This document shows, piece by piece, positions 1 to 9,525 of a stretch of 64,000 nt of DNA. The position numbers and the translations under genes are program-made. The first letter of the stretch is position 1. Every line of letters starts with the position of its first letter. The notes under the pieces were generated by a model. The model ran no database searches. It saw only the letters and a list, made by a program, of their open reading frames with translations, and was not told the DNA's origin. The stretch lies in the NCBI RefSeq assembly GCF_943193205.1, contig NZ_CALPDD010000011.1, positions 1 to 64,000 on the forward strand. The letters are read 5' to 3'. The stretch comes from Alistipes muris. GTDB taxonomy: Bacteria > Bacteroidota > Bacteroidia > Bacteroidales > Rikenellaceae.

Positions 1-72
1 AAGATGAACGTTTTCGATAAGCTGAGAGCAAAGACGAACTCGTTCGGGCTTTGCCGAGGCGAGAAAACCTGC

Positions 73-1395
73 ATGAAAATGAACTACGAAATCATGCGCA
101 TAGCGCTGCCGAACATCGTGTCGAACATCACGGTACCGCTGATGGGCATTGTCTCGACGGCGATAGCGGGCCACTGGGGCGCGGACTCGGCGGCGACGAT
201 AGGCGCGCTGGCCATCGGGGTGTCGATTTTCAACTTCATCTACTGGAACTGCTCGTTCGTGCGCATGGGCACGAGCGGCCTAACGGCCCAAGCCTACGGC
301 GCGGGCAACCTACGCGAATGCACGAACATGCTGGCGCGGGCGCTGGTAGTGGCGGCGCTGATGGGAGCGGTGATGGTGGCGCTGCAATGGCCCGTGGGCG
401 AACTGGCGCTGTGGGCGATGAACGGCAGCGCGATGACCCGCGACTACTTCTACGCCCGCATCTGGGCCGTGCCGGCGGGAATCCTGCTGTTCGGCCTCAA
501 CGGCTGGTTCACGGGGATGCAGAACGCCGTGATACCGATGTGCACGGCCATTGCGGTGAACGTGGTGCACATTCTGTGCAGCCTGTGGTTCGCATTCGGA
601 CTGGACCTGGGAATCGTGGGCATAGCCTATGCGTCGGTGCTGGCCCAATGGAGCGGCGTGGGGCTGTCGGCGCTACTGCTGGTGACGGAATACCGCGCGA
701 TGCTCACGAAAATAGACTGGCCGGAAGTGCTGGACCTGCAACCGCTGAAGACCTTTTTCGTCATCAACCGTGACATCATGCTGCGCACGCTCTGCATTGT
801 GGCGGTCTACACCTTTTTCACGGGGGCGTCGGCCCGCATGGACGACCCGGCGCTGCTGGCGGTGAACACGCTGCTGCTGCAACTTTTCACCCTCTTCTCG
901 TACATGAACGACGGCTTCGCCTATGCGGCCGAAGCACTGACGGGCCGCTTCATCGGAGCCCGCGACGGCGAAGCGCTGGGCAAGTGCATGCGCCGCTGCA
1001 TCTTCTGGGGCACGATGGTGTCGGTGGCGTTCGTGGGAATCTATTTGGTGGGCTGGCGCGAACTGGTGGGCCTTTTCGTGGACGGCACAACCCCGGACGC
1101 CGCGAAAATCACGGAACTGGCAGGCCGCTACATAGGCTGGATAATCGTCATCCCGATAGCGAGCGCGATGCCCTTCATCATGGACGGAATCATGGTGGGC
1201 GCGACCGAGACGCGCGTGATGCGCAACTCGATGTTCCTCTCGACAGCGGCCTACTTCGGAATCTACTATGCGGGCTACCCGCTGATAGGCAACAACGCGC
1301 TGTGGATGGCGTTCACGCTCTACATGTTCCTGCGCGGGGTGCTGCAATACTACATGACCGGGCGGCTGCGGACGATAGAGAGAAAAGCGGGATAA
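73..1395 (+). CDS. MATE family efflux transporter (DinF-like)
   Basis: Predicted inner-membrane cation-coupled exporter of the MATE superfamily, 440 aa from this start. The N-terminus (IALPNIVSNITVPLMGIVST) matches the DinF-type MATE opening, and about twelve hydrophobic segments fill the protein in two similar halves. Substrate is not predictable; DinF-like members export drugs or metabolites. The reading frame stays open to position 4 at the window edge, but residues before 73 look unlike a MATE N-terminus, so ATG 73 or ATG 79 is preferred. Convergent with the pectin operon; the shared terminator at 1480-1520 separates them. Confidence 0.85.
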   Translation: MKMNYEIMRIALPNIVSNITVPLMGIVSTAIAGHWGADSAATIGALAIGVSIFNFIYWNCSFVRMGTSGLTAQAYGAGNLRECTNMLARALVVAALMGAVMVALQWPVGELALWAMNGSAMTRDYFYARIWAVPAGILLFGLNGWFTGMQNAVIPMCTAIAVNVVHILCSLWFAFGLDLGIVGIAYASVLAQWSGVGLSALLLVTEYRAMLTKIDWPEVLDLQPLKTFFVINRDIMLRTLCIVAVYTFFTGASARMDDPALLAVNTLLLQLFTLFSYMNDGFAYAAEALTGRFIGARDGEALGKCMRRCIFWGTMVSVAFVGIYLVGWRELVGLFVDGTTPDAAKITELAGRYIGWIIVIPIASAMPFIMDGIMVGATETRVMRNSMFLSTAAYFGIYYAGYPLIGNNALWMAFTLYMFLRGVLQYYMTGRLRTIERKAG

Positions 1396-1400
1396 GGGAA

Positions 1401-1436
1401 ATTCACAATTCACAATTCACAATTCACAATTCACAA
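1401..1436. repeat. heptanucleotide array ATTCACA x5
   Basis: Five perfect tandem copies of ATTCACA begin five bases after the MATE stop codon. The 7-nt period and AATT core match five other intergenic arrays in this window (see the arrays at 4225, 9526, 25129, 28656 and 30561). Confidence 0.9.
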
Positions 1437-1479
1437 TAAAAATTTCCGACGGGTAGAGCCACCACCGAACAACACCCGA

Positions 1480-1520
1480 AAAACAAAGCCAGTCTCCGAT
1501 TCGGAAGCTGGCTTTGTTTT
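1480..1520. terminator. bidirectional rho-independent terminator
   Basis: A 13-bp stem (AAAACAAAGCCAG at 1480-1492 with CTGGCTTTGTTTT at 1508-1520) has an inner TCCGA/TCGGA hairpin in its loop. A-rich and T-rich flanks serve both strands. It lies between the convergent MATE gene and the GH43 gene that ends the pectin operon. Confidence 0.85.
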
Positions 1521-1536
1521 GAATGTCGGAACCGGA

Positions 1537-3177
1537 CTATTTGGAAGTGCGGAACCAATCGACGTCGATCCACCCGGCGTCGTTCTTATGGACCTGGGCA
1601 TCGGCGAAGTAACCGACCTTGGCGCCGATCCAATGCCCGGCCTCGGCGGTGAAAGCGTCGCCCAACTCGCGGAAGCGCTTGCCGTCGGTGCTGAACGAAA
1701 GTCTGCAAACCAGCCGCGGCGTAGCGTCGTCGTTCCACTGCTGCTCGAAACGGCACCGGAACCACACGTCGACGGGCTCGCCCGAAGCAGCGAACGGCAG
1801 CGAAGCGTCGGCAGTCTCGGGAGCGCCCTTTTTCATGGCGCGCTTGCAGGTGGTCCGCTCGACGAAGAGCCTGCCGTCGGCATAACGCAGCCCGATGGTG
1901 GCATAATCGTGGCCCATGACAATCAACCCGGCGCGGTCGCCCTCGTAGGAGGGATGGAAACGGAGCTTCGTAGTGGCGGTATAGGTCGGGGCGTTGATTT
2001 TCTGCAAGAGCAGATTGCCGTTGTCGGAGAGGTTGCGCCAACCCTCGGGGCGGTTGCGGCAATAAAGCCGAAGCTCGCCGTCGGAGGGATTGGAGAAGTA
2101 CCAACCGAGTTGGGGATTGGCATGCCACTGCCATTGCAGCCCAAGCGTGCGGCCGTCGAACTCGTCGCTGTCGGCAGGCGTGCGGACGGCGCTTTTGACG
2201 CGGGAAGCAGGCTTGTGGAAAGTATCGACGGGCTCGCCGATGCCGTCGCCGTTGCGGTCGACGCCGACGATGCACCAGTCGTCGTCGGACCACGTGACGG
2301 GCTGAAGATGAACGACCCGCCCGTAGGCATACATGTCGACGAAGTGGACGAACCACGAATTGCCCTCGACGTCGTCGACCAAACCTCCCTGGTGGGGGCC
2401 GGGGGTCTTGGTATTGCCCTGGTGGAGCACGGTACGGCACTCGTAGGGACCCCAAGGCGACTTGGAACGCAGGACGATCTGCCAACCGGGCTTGACGCCG
2501 CCCGCGGGAGCGAAGACGTAATACCAACCGTTGCGCTTGTAGAACTTGGGACCCTCGACGGTGGGATGGTCGCCGTGGCCGTCGAAAATCAGAACGTCCT
2601 CGCCGATGAGCCGCTCGCCGTCGGGCGTCATTTCGCAGACGCTCAACACGCTTTTCAACCCGGCGCACGACCCGGCCCAACCGTGGACCAGATAGGCCTT
2701 ACCGTCGTCGTCCCACAAAGGGCAGGTGTCGATGATGCCCAGCACCTTCTTGATGAGGAGGGGTTCCGACCACTCGCCGCGCGGGTCCTGCGTCTTGGTC
2801 ATGTAGATGCCGACGTAGGGATTGCCCCAATAGATATAGTACCAACCGTCGTGGAAGCGGATGGAAGGCGCCCAGACCCCCTCGCCGTGGCGGGGCTTGT
2901 CGAAATGGTCGTAGGGCGGCTGCCGGGTGAAGACGGTGTTGACGATTTCCCAGTTCACCAAATCGGTCGAATGGAGAATCTGCAACCCCGGGGCGCAGTT
3001 GAACGACGAGGAAGTCATCCAGAAATCGTCGCCCGTGCGGGTGACGTCGGGGTCGGAATAATCGGCGTAGAGCACGGGATTCTTGTACTTGCCGTTGCCC
3101 AAATCGGGCGTCCAGACGGTCTGTGCCGAAACGGCAGCGGCCGAAAAAAGGCCGAAAAGCAAAAAGAGTTTTTTCAT
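1537..3177 (-). CDS. glycoside hydrolase family 43 (arabinosidase/xylosidase-type)
   Basis: Secreted glycosidase, 546 aa, with signal peptide (residues 1-18, ending SAAAVSAQ). The five-bladed GH43 fold is indicated by the catalytic base in YSDPDV (Asp42), the transition-state Asp in IIDTCPLWDDDG, and the acid Glu in TVEGPKFYK. The C-terminal ~200 residues look like the jelly-roll domain common in GH43 beta-xylosidases. The frame is open upstream to 3819, but the signal peptide fixes ATG at 3177, which overlaps the pectinesterase stop by 4 bp (ATGA), implying translational coupling. Probably trims arabinose or xylose side chains of pectin; exact substrate unknown. Last gene of the pectin/hexuronate operon. 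Confidence 0.9.
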   Translation of the reverse strand: MKKLFLLFGLFSAAAVSAQTVWTPDLGNGKYKNPVLYADYSDPDVTRTGDDFWMTSSSFNCAPGLQILHSTDLVNWEIVNTVFTRQPPYDHFDKPRHGEGVWAPSIRFHDGWYYIYWGNPYVGIYMTKTQDPRGEWSEPLLIKKVLGIIDTCPLWDDDGKAYLVHGWAGSCAGLKSVLSVCEMTPDGERLIGEDVLIFDGHGDHPTVEGPKFYKRNGWYYVFAPAGGVKPGWQIVLRSKSPWGPYECRTVLHQGNTKTPGPHQGGLVDDVEGNSWFVHFVDMYAYGRVVHLQPVTWSDDDWCIVGVDRNGDGIGEPVDTFHKPASRVKSAVRTPADSDEFDGRTLGLQWQWHANPQLGWYFSNPSDGELRLYCRNRPEGWRNLSDNGNLLLQKINAPTYTATTKLRFHPSYEGDRAGLIVMGHDYATIGLRYADGRLFVERTTCKRAMKKGAPETADASLPFAASGEPVDVWFRCRFEQQWNDDATPRLVCRLSFSTDGKRFRELGDAFTAEAGHWIGAKVGYFADAQVHKNDAGWIDVDWFRTSK

Positions 3178-4169
3178 AGGTCGATGGATTGGAAACGGCC
3201 CGTCCAGTCGCTGCGGAACTGCTCGGAACCGGTCTTTTTGGCGAAAATATGCTCGGGCGTGTAGTCGGCGGCCTCGTCGTCGGAGAGCTCGTGCGACCAC
3301 GCCACGCGGCGGCTGCGGTCGGCACCGGGGCCGCCACAGCGCCACTCGGCGTAGAACGAAGTGCGCTCGCGGGCGGGGTCGCGCCAGTTGTGCCATCCCT
3401 CGGGGCGGATGGCGGCGGGAAACTCGCACCGGAGCCACACGGTGCGTGCGGTGGATTTCCAAGGCCGCCCGAGGTAGACTTTCGTCACGCCGTCGGCGGC
3501 CGTCACGCGGCAATCGCGGAAGACATAGCCGTACTTGTTGCGCTCGGTGGTCGATGCGGCTGTAATGTAGCTGTCGGCCTTGCAATGGATCGCACAGCCG
3601 TCGAACAAGACGATGGAGGGACCGAAGATGAAATCGGTGGTACCCTCGATATACGTATCGACGACATGGACACGCGAGACATAACCCTTGGTGAAGAACG
3701 TATCCTGGTCGCCGATGAGCGCACACCGCTCGATTCGGATGCGGTCGCCGCGGGTTTCGAGCGCCACGGCCTGCCCCACCCTGCCGGCGTCGTTGGCGAC
3801 GGTAAGCCCTTCGAGCCACACGTCGTCGGCCTGGAGGGACATGGTATAACTATCGTAGGTGGTCAGCTCGTAACCGTCGACGACCTTGCCCGAGAAGTCG
3901 CTCCAAACGATGCGCACGCTGTCGCGACCGCCCACGCCGACGATTCGGACCTTGTCCTTGTAGACGTCCAAGGCGACTTTCTCGCGGTAAGTACCGGGCA
4001 TGATGCGCACGGTGCGCCACGCGGCGGGCTTGGAAGGCAACGCATCGAAGCACGCCTGCACGGAGGTGAAATCCCCGCCGCCGTTGCAGTCGACGACATA
4101 CACGGACTTCTCCTGCGCCGCAACGCAACAGCCGCACAGCAAAGCGAAGAAAAGGAGGATTCGTTTCAT
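3174..4169 (-). CDS. pectin methylesterase (CE8)
   Basis: Removes methyl esters from homogalacturonan, giving pectate and methanol. 331 aa with a signal peptide ending at about CVAAQ. All CE8 signatures are visible in order: GTYREKV, QAVAL, GDQDTFF (catalytic Asp), DFIFG (second catalytic Asp) and LGRPW (Arg/Trp). It lies between uxaA upstream and the GH43 gene downstream, overlapping the latter by 4 bp. Exported to periplasm or surface; demethylation would make polygalacturonate accessible to lyases that are not in this window. Confidence 0.95.
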   Translation of the reverse strand: MKRILLFFALLCGCCVAAQEKSVYVVDCNGGGDFTSVQACFDALPSKPAAWRTVRIMPGTYREKVALDVYKDKVRIVGVGGRDSVRIVWSDFSGKVVDGYELTTYDSYTMSLQADDVWLEGLTVANDAGRVGQAVALETRGDRIRIERCALIGDQDTFFTKGYVSRVHVVDTYIEGTTDFIFGPSIVLFDGCAIHCKADSYITAASTTERNKYGYVFRDCRVTAADGVTKVYLGRPWKSTARTVWLRCEFPAAIRPEGWHNWRDPARERTSFYAEWRCGGPGADRSRRVAWSHELSDDEAADYTPEHIFAKKTGSEQFRSDWTGRFQSIDL

Positions 4170-4177
4170 TTTACAAA

Positions 4178-4204
4178 GATTCTTCGCTGACGCTCAGAAT
4201 GACA
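4178..4204. repeat. dispersed 27-nt repeat, copy 1
   Basis: Core TTCTTCGCTGACGCTCAG followed by AATGACA, in the uxaA-pectinesterase gap. The same sequence recurs at 21351-21377 and 57091-57117, with a variant at 56918-56955. Confidence 0.85.
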
Positions 4205-4224
4205 CGATACTGCGAAAAAGACGA

Positions 4225-4253
4225 TTTTCAATTCTTAATTTTTCATTTTTAAT
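4225..4253. repeat. heptanucleotide array (single arm)
   Basis: On the minus strand this reads ATTAAAA, ATGAAAA, ATTAAGA, ATTGAAA, a 7-nt period that starts within the uxaA stop codon. No inverted partner is close by; copy 1 of the 27-nt repeat sits next to it. Confidence 0.8.
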
Positions 4254-5743
4254 CACAACGTAACGCCCGTCTTGAAGATGGCGATTTCCTTGAACCCGGT
4301 CTTCTCGTGGAGCAGATGCTCGCCGTTGGCCGTGGCGAGAACCTTGGCGATGAAACGCTCCAGGACGGCCTGCGGCTCCTCGTCCTCGACGAGCGTTCCG
4401 GCGTTGAAGTCGATCCAATTGGACTTGAATTTCGAGAGCTGCGTATTGGTCGAAATCTTCATCGTCGGCACGAAAGCCCCGAACGGCGTACCGCGCCCGG
4501 TGGTGAACAACACGAGCTGGCACCCCGACAAGGCGAGGGCCGAAGCGGCGACGAGGTCGTTGCCCGGAGCCTGCAAGAGGTTGAGCCCCTGCCTGCAAAT
4601 GGGCTGCGTGTACTTGAGCACGTCGACGACCTGCTGGGCCCCGCCTTTCTGCACGCACCCCAACGATTTCTCTTCGAGCGTGGTGATGCCGCCCTTCTTG
4701 TTGCCGGGCGAGGGATTCTCGTAGATGGGCTGGTCGAACTTGCGGAAATAACCCTTGAAATCGTTGATCAGGCAGACCGTCCGGTCGAAAACCTGCCGGC
4801 TCTCGGCGCGGTCCATGAGGATGGTTTCGGCGCCGAACATCTCGGGCACCTCGGTCAGCACGGTGGTGCCGCCCTGCGCGATGAGCCAATCGGAGAAAAG
4901 CCCGACGAGCGGATTGGCCGTGATGCCCGAAAAACCGTCGGAACCGCCGCACTTGAGCCCCACGCGGAGGCAGGAAAGCGGCAACGGCCGGCGCCTGTCT
5001 GCGCGGGTCTTCTCGACGAGCTCGCGGCAAATCTCGAAACCTGCGGCGATTTCGTCCTCGACCTCCTGCGCGATGAGGAACTTCACGCGCTCGGCGTCCC
5101 ACTCGCCGATGGTCTCCTTGAGGGCCGAAACCTGGTTGTTCTCGCACCCGAGACCCAGGACGAGGACCGCCCCGGCATTGGGATGCTTGACCAAAGCGGC
5201 GAGGGCCCGCTGCGTATTGGCGTGGTCGTCGCCCAACTGAGAACAACCGTAATTATGGGTATAGACCCGCACGTCGTCGAGGTGCGAACAATCGCACTCG
5301 GCCTTGACGCGCTCGGCGATGGCCTGCGCCTGCCCGTTGACGCACCCGACCGAGGGGACGATCCACAACTCGTTGCGGATGCCCATCGTACCGTCCTTGC
5401 GGAGGTAACCCATGACCTTGGCGTCGCTCTTGGGATAACCGACCTCGTAGACCTTGGGCGCATAGGCGTACTCCAAGTCGTCGCGGAGGTTGGTTTTGAG
5501 GTTGTGGGAATGAATCCACGCACCGGCAGGAATCGGCTCGGCAGCGTGGCCGATGGGATAACCGTACTTGACGATGTTCTCGCCCTCGGCGATGTCGCGC
5601 AAGGCGAACTTATGACCGCGGGCGACGGTCTCGCGCAGGGTGACCTGCACGCCGTCGACGTCGAACGACTCGCCGGCCCAAAGGTTGTCGGCGAGGGCCA
5701 CGGCGACGTTGTCCGCGGCGTTGATTTTCAGAAACCGTTTCAT
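4253..5743 (-). CDS. uxaA: altronate dehydratase UxaA
   Basis: Dehydrates D-altronate to 2-keto-3-deoxygluconate in the galacturonate branch. 496 aa, essentially the length of the E. coli enzyme. The N-terminal ~100 residues resemble the SAF domain; the catalytic body contains the family motif NYGCSQLGDDH and conserved Cys/His-rich segments (LGLGCENNQ, GLKCGGSDGFSG). The frame is open ten codons further upstream, but MKRFLKINAADNVAVAL is the typical start. A terminator-like hairpin lies just upstream (5757-5800). Part of the uxaC-kdgK-eda-exuT-uxaB-uxaA operon. Confidence 0.95.
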   Translation of the reverse strand: MKRFLKINAADNVAVALADNLWAGESFDVDGVQVTLRETVARGHKFALRDIAEGENIVKYGYPIGHAAEPIPAGAWIHSHNLKTNLRDDLEYAYAPKVYEVGYPKSDAKVMGYLRKDGTMGIRNELWIVPSVGCVNGQAQAIAERVKAECDCSHLDDVRVYTHNYGCSQLGDDHANTQRALAALVKHPNAGAVLVLGLGCENNQVSALKETIGEWDAERVKFLIAQEVEDEIAAGFEICRELVEKTRADRRRPLPLSCLRVGLKCGGSDGFSGITANPLVGLFSDWLIAQGGTTVLTEVPEMFGAETILMDRAESRQVFDRTVCLINDFKGYFRKFDQPIYENPSPGNKKGGITTLEEKSLGCVQKGGAQQVVDVLKYTQPICRQGLNLLQAPGNDLVAASALALSGCQLVLFTTGRGTPFGAFVPTMKISTNTQLSKFKSNWIDFNAGTLVEDEEPQAVLERFIAKVLATANGEHLLHEKTGFKEIAIFKTGVTL

Positions 5744-5756
5744 GGCTCTATACTCG

Positions 5757-5800
5757 AAAAAAGGGGCGGGCACGCTCTTCCTGCGAAGAACACCCGCCCC
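5757..5800 (-). terminator. terminator or attenuator between uxaB and uxaA
   Basis: On the minus strand, a perfect 8-bp GC stem (GGGGCGGG/CCCGCCCC; plus positions 5763-5770 with 5793-5800) is followed at once by six T residues. This is a canonical intrinsic terminator placed inside the operon, so partial read-through would lower expression of uxaA, pectinesterase and GH43. Confidence 0.8.
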
Positions 5801-5815
5801 GGATGAACGATGGGT

Positions 5816-7273
5816 CTACTTGCTGAGGAACTTGTCCAACGCCTTGGCCATACCCAGTCCGCGGATGTCGGCGAGGTAAGCGGCGACGGCGGGAACGAAG
5901 CCCGGCACCTCGGAGAAATCGACGGTGAAGATACCGCTTTCTTTCACGAACTTCGCGACGGTGGCCTCCAAGTCGGCGGGATTCCAGTTCTTACGAATGA
6001 AATCGACGAACTCCTGCGTATCGTCGGGCTGGAACCCGCTTTCGGGACCGTAGAGCGACAACAACGCGGCGAACGTGAAACACTCGTGCTGAGCGACGCG
6101 CTTGGCCTTGAACCAATTGTCCTTGACGGTGGGATAATTGCGGGCCTCCCATTTCGACAGCGAATTGAGCGAAATGGACTTGAGCATGTGCTTGATATAG
6201 GGGTTGTAGAAACGCTCCAGAATCCCGGCGGCGAACCGCTTCAGCTCGGCCTGGTCCTCCTCGATCATGGGAATCACCTCCTCGGCGACCATGTCGTTGA
6301 TGAACTTCTCGATAGCGGGCGTATTGAACGCGTCCATGACGGTCTCGCAACCCATCTGCAAGGCGATGGGCACCATGCCGGTGTGCGACCCGTTGAGAAT
6401 GCGCACCTTCTTGTCGCGGAACTGCTTGATAGAGGGCATGAAGATGACGTGCAGACCTGCCTTGTCGAGCGGCAGCTCCTTCATGACCTCCTTGTAACCG
6501 GGACCGCCGATAGCCCAGAGGTGGTACAACTCGGCCTTGACGACGAGATTGTCGTCGAAACCTAACTCCTCCTTGATCTCGTTGATGGTGTCGCGCGGGA
6601 ACCCGGGGACGATGCGGTCGACGAGCGTATCGCAGAAGTGGCAGTTCTGCTCGACCCAGTCGATGAAATCCTGCCCGAGCCTGTTGTACTCGGCGTGCTT
6701 GATGACATACTCGTGGAGCGTGGAACCGTTGTTCTCGATGAGCTCGCAGCAGATGATGCAAAGCCCCTTGGAGGGGTCGCCGCCGAAGTGCTTGAAACGC
6801 TTGTAAAGCAAGGCGGTCATCTTGGCGGGGTACGACTTGGGCGGGCAGGCCGTGAGGTCGTCGCCCTCCTCGTAACGGATACCGGCCTCGGTAGTGTTGG
6901 AGATGGTGATCTTCAACTCGGGCGAGAGGAAATACTGCTCGTACTTCGCATAATCGACATAGGGATTGAACGAATCCATGACGCTCTTGACGAGCCGCAC
7001 GTTCTTCTTGGGCTGCTTGTTCTCGATACCCTCCAGGTAGACGTGGTAGAGGTTGTCCTGCTTGTGGAGCATGTCGATCATGCCGAGCACCTTGTGCTCG
7101 GGGTCGAGGATGGGCTGGCAGATGGCCACGCCCGAATTCATGACGCCCTTCTCGTTGGCGATGTCGATCTGCCAGTCGACGAACGCACGGAGGAAATTGC
7201 CCTCGCCGAACTGGAGGATTCTGACGGGCCGCTCCGGCTTGGAGACGGCAGACTTATTGAGCTGCTTGATCAT
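5816..7273 (-). CDS. uxaB: tagaturonate reductase UxaB
   Basis: NADH-dependent reduction of D-tagaturonate to D-altronate. 485 aa, the usual size for UxaB in the mannitol dehydrogenase superfamily. The N-terminal Rossmann-like start is ILQFGEGNFLRAFVDWQID, and ILNGSHTGMVPIA and the central KAELYHLWAIGG are family motifs. Sits 16 bp downstream of exuT. Its presence, together with uxaA, shows the galacturonate route; no fructuronate reductase or mannonate dehydratase is visible here. Confidence 0.95.
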   Translation of the reverse strand: MIKQLNKSAVSKPERPVRILQFGEGNFLRAFVDWQIDIANEKGVMNSGVAICQPILDPEHKVLGMIDMLHKQDNLYHVYLEGIENKQPKKNVRLVKSVMDSFNPYVDYAKYEQYFLSPELKITISNTTEAGIRYEEGDDLTACPPKSYPAKMTALLYKRFKHFGGDPSKGLCIICCELIENNGSTLHEYVIKHAEYNRLGQDFIDWVEQNCHFCDTLVDRIVPGFPRDTINEIKEELGFDDNLVVKAELYHLWAIGGPGYKEVMKELPLDKAGLHVIFMPSIKQFRDKKVRILNGSHTGMVPIALQMGCETVMDAFNTPAIEKFINDMVAEEVIPMIEEDQAELKRFAAGILERFYNPYIKHMLKSISLNSLSKWEARNYPTVKDNWFKAKRVAQHECFTFAALLSLYGPESGFQPDDTQEFVDFIRKNWNPADLEATVAKFVKESGIFTVDFSEVPGFVPAVAAYLADIRGLGMAKALDKFLSK

Positions 7274-7289
7274 TGCAATTGATTTGAGA

Positions 7290-8735
7290 TTACTTCAACA
7301 CGATAGGTTTGTACTTGGGCACGAGGCTCTTCATGATGAACCACGCGAACAGGTAAGCCACGGCGCAGATGCAGAAGACGATCATGTAACCTGCGGGCTT
7401 GCCACTGAACCCGAAGAACGAGAACGCCTCGCCCTGGGCGGCGGAATAATCGAACAACATACCGGCCCCCTTGTTGATGAGGAACGAACCGATACCCCCG
7501 GCCATGGCGCCGATGCCCGTGATGGTGGCGATGGTCGACTTGGGGAACATGTCGCCGATGGTGGAAAAGAGGTTGGCCGACCAAGCCTGGTGCCCGGCGC
7601 CCGCGATACCGATGATGACGGCGGGGAACCAGACGGAAAGACCCTGCAACGGCTGTGCGAACAACGCCAGCAAGGGGAAGAAAGCGAAAATCAACATAGC
7701 GAGCATACGGCCCGAATAAGGCTCCATACGCTTCTGCTCGACGAAGAACTTGGGCAGGTAACCGCCGCCGATGGAGATGACGGTGACGATGAGGTAGAGC
7801 ACGAAAACGAGCATCTTACCGGTGGTAGTCTCCATCGAATAACCGCACTCGGAGAAGTAGGCCGGAGCCCAGAAGAGGTAGAACCACCACACGCCGTCGG
7901 TGAAGAACTTGCCGACGATGAACGACCAGGTCTGCTTGTAACCGAAGCAACGGATGAACGGAATGGCCTTTTCGTCGTCTGCGGACTTGGTCTCGGCGGG
8001 CTGCCCGGCCTCGTCCTGCAACATGTAATCGAGCTCGGCCTGGTTGACGAACCGGGATTCGCGGGGCTTGTCGTACATGAAAATCCAAAAGAACATCCAC
8101 ACGAAACCGAGGGCGCCGATGATGATGAAAGCCATCTCCCAACCCCAAGCCGAAGCGAGGACGGGAATGGAGAGCGGAGCGACGAGCGCCCCGACCGAAG
8201 CCCCGGCGTTGAAGAGCGACGTGGCGAATGCACGGTCCTTCTTGGGGAAATACTCGGCGGTGACCTTGATGGCGGCGGGGAAGTTGCCGGCTTCGCCGAG
8301 GGCGAGGATGGCGCGGCAGACGAGGAACAACCAAACGCTGACGGTGGCGATGGCTATGGCAGCCTCGGTGCCGTACTCGACGGCGCGCATGGCTTCGAGC
8401 GAAGCGTAACCCTCGATGTGCATGGTGGCCCAACCGCAAACGGCGTGGAGACAGGCGCCGAACGACCAGATGCCGATGGCCCAAAGGTAACCTTTCTTGG
8501 TACCCATCCAATCGACGAACTTACCCGCGAAAAGGCAGGCGACGGCGTAGAAGATGGAGAAGAAACCCGTGATGGTACCGTAATCGGAATCGGTCCAATG
8601 GAACTCGGGGGCGATGAAGTCCTTCCAGGTGAGCGAAAGCACCTGACGGTCGAGGTAATTGACCGTGGTGGCGACGAACAAAAGCAGGCACATCCACCAA
8701 CGCCAGTTCGTCATGTTTTTCTTGATATCAGTCAT
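7290..8735 (-). CDS. exuT: hexuronate MFS transporter (ExuT-type)
   Basis: Inner-membrane proton symporter of the anion:cation symporter family, expected to import galacturonate and glucuronate. 481 aa, about twelve membrane segments. NYLDRQVLSL near residue 25, the MFS loop motif DWMGTKKGY, and RAILALGEAGNFPAAIKV in the first half are typical of ExuT proteins. Genes for hexuronate catabolism flank it on both sides, which supports the substrate. A GC-rich hairpin (8774-8815) lies between eda and this gene. Confidence 0.92.
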   Translation of the reverse strand: MTDIKKNMTNWRWWMCLLLFVATTVNYLDRQVLSLTWKDFIAPEFHWTDSDYGTITGFFSIFYAVACLFAGKFVDWMGTKKGYLWAIGIWSFGACLHAVCGWATMHIEGYASLEAMRAVEYGTEAAIAIATVSVWLFLVCRAILALGEAGNFPAAIKVTAEYFPKKDRAFATSLFNAGASVGALVAPLSIPVLASAWGWEMAFIIIGALGFVWMFFWIFMYDKPRESRFVNQAELDYMLQDEAGQPAETKSADDEKAIPFIRCFGYKQTWSFIVGKFFTDGVWWFYLFWAPAYFSECGYSMETTTGKMLVFVLYLIVTVISIGGGYLPKFFVEQKRMEPYSGRMLAMLIFAFFPLLALFAQPLQGLSVWFPAVIIGIAGAGHQAWSANLFSTIGDMFPKSTIATITGIGAMAGGIGSFLINKGAGMLFDYSAAQGEAFSFFGFSGKPAGYMIVFCICAVAYLFAWFIMKSLVPKYKPIVLK

Positions 8736-8773
8736 TTAAGATTTCCGGTTAAAAGTTTCGGTTGAATCGGGAC

Positions 8774-8815
8774 GGCGGCAGCCGCGCGGCGAAGAACTTC
8801 CGCGCCCCTGCTGTC
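8774..8815. other. intra-operon GC hairpin between eda and exuT
   Basis: Stem of GGCGGCAG (8774-8781) with CTGCTGTC (8808-8815), with two G-T pairs, a 2x2 CC/CC internal loop, then GCGCGG (8784-8789) with CCGCGC (8800-8805), closing a 10-nt loop. No T run follows on the minus strand, so RNA processing or stability is likelier than termination. Confidence 0.55.
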
Positions 8816-8840
8816 GGGACGCGGGAAGTCCCCGTCTACC

Positions 8841-9515
8841 CTACTTGCCCCTTACGGCGGCGATGACGCCGAGGGCGAAGCGGCATTTCTCGGTGATGGC
8901 TTTCCACTCCTTGGCGGCGATGACCTCCTTGGGGAAGAGCTGCGAACCCATGCCCACGCAGAAGACGCCGGCCTTGAACCACGCGGTGAGGTTCTCCTCG
9001 GTGGGCTCGACGGCGCCCGTAGCCATGATATTGGACCACGGCAGCGGCGCCTTGACGTTCTTGACGAACGACGGACCGCCGACGTTGCCAGCGGGGAAGA
9101 CCTTGGTGAGGTCGCAGCCCAACTCCTGCGCCGTACCGATTTCGGTGACGGAACCGCACCCGGGCGTATAAGGCACGAGGTGGCGGTTGCAAACCTTGGC
9201 GACGTCGGGATTAAGGTAAGGACCGACGACGAAATTAGCGCCGTACTGCATATAGAGGGCAGCCGTGGGCGCGTCGACGATGGAACCGATGCCCAACACC
9301 ATGTCGGGGCACTCCTTGGCGGCGAACTTCACCAACTCGATGAAGACCTCCGAAGCGAAGTCGCCGCGGTTGGTGAACTCGAAAGCACGCACACCGCCCT
9401 CGTAACAAGCCTTGAGAACCTGCTTGGCGATCTCGGCGTCGGCATGATAGAACACAGGGACCATACCGGTCTTGCCGATGGCCTCCATGACCTGAGACTT
9501 ATTGAATCTTGCCAT
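8841..9515 (-). CDS. eda: 2-keto-3-deoxy-6-phosphogluconate aldolase
   Basis: Cleaves KDPG to pyruvate and glyceraldehyde-3-phosphate, the last step of hexuronate catabolism. 224 aa, class I aldolase TIM barrel. The catalytic Glu lies in [12 protein letters not shown], the Schiff-base Lys in [12 protein letters not shown], and phosphate-binding residues in [10 protein letters not shown] and VGMGSQLFP. The C-terminus is a little longer than the E. coli enzyme. Downstream of kdgK, separated by a heptad-repeat hairpin region. Confidence 0.93.
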   Translation of the reverse strand: MARFNKSQVMEAIGKTGMVPVFYHADAEIAKQVLKACYEGGVRAFEFTNRGDFASEVFIELVKFAAKECPDMVLGIGSIVDAPTAALYMQYGANFVVGPYLNPDVAKVCNRHLVPYTPGCGSVTEIGTAQELGCDLTKVFPAGNVGGPSFVKNVKAPLPWSNIMATGAVEPTEENLTAWFKAGVFCVGMGSQLFPKEVIAAKEWKAITEKCRFALGVIAAVRGK

Positions 9516-9525
9516 TTTTTATAAA

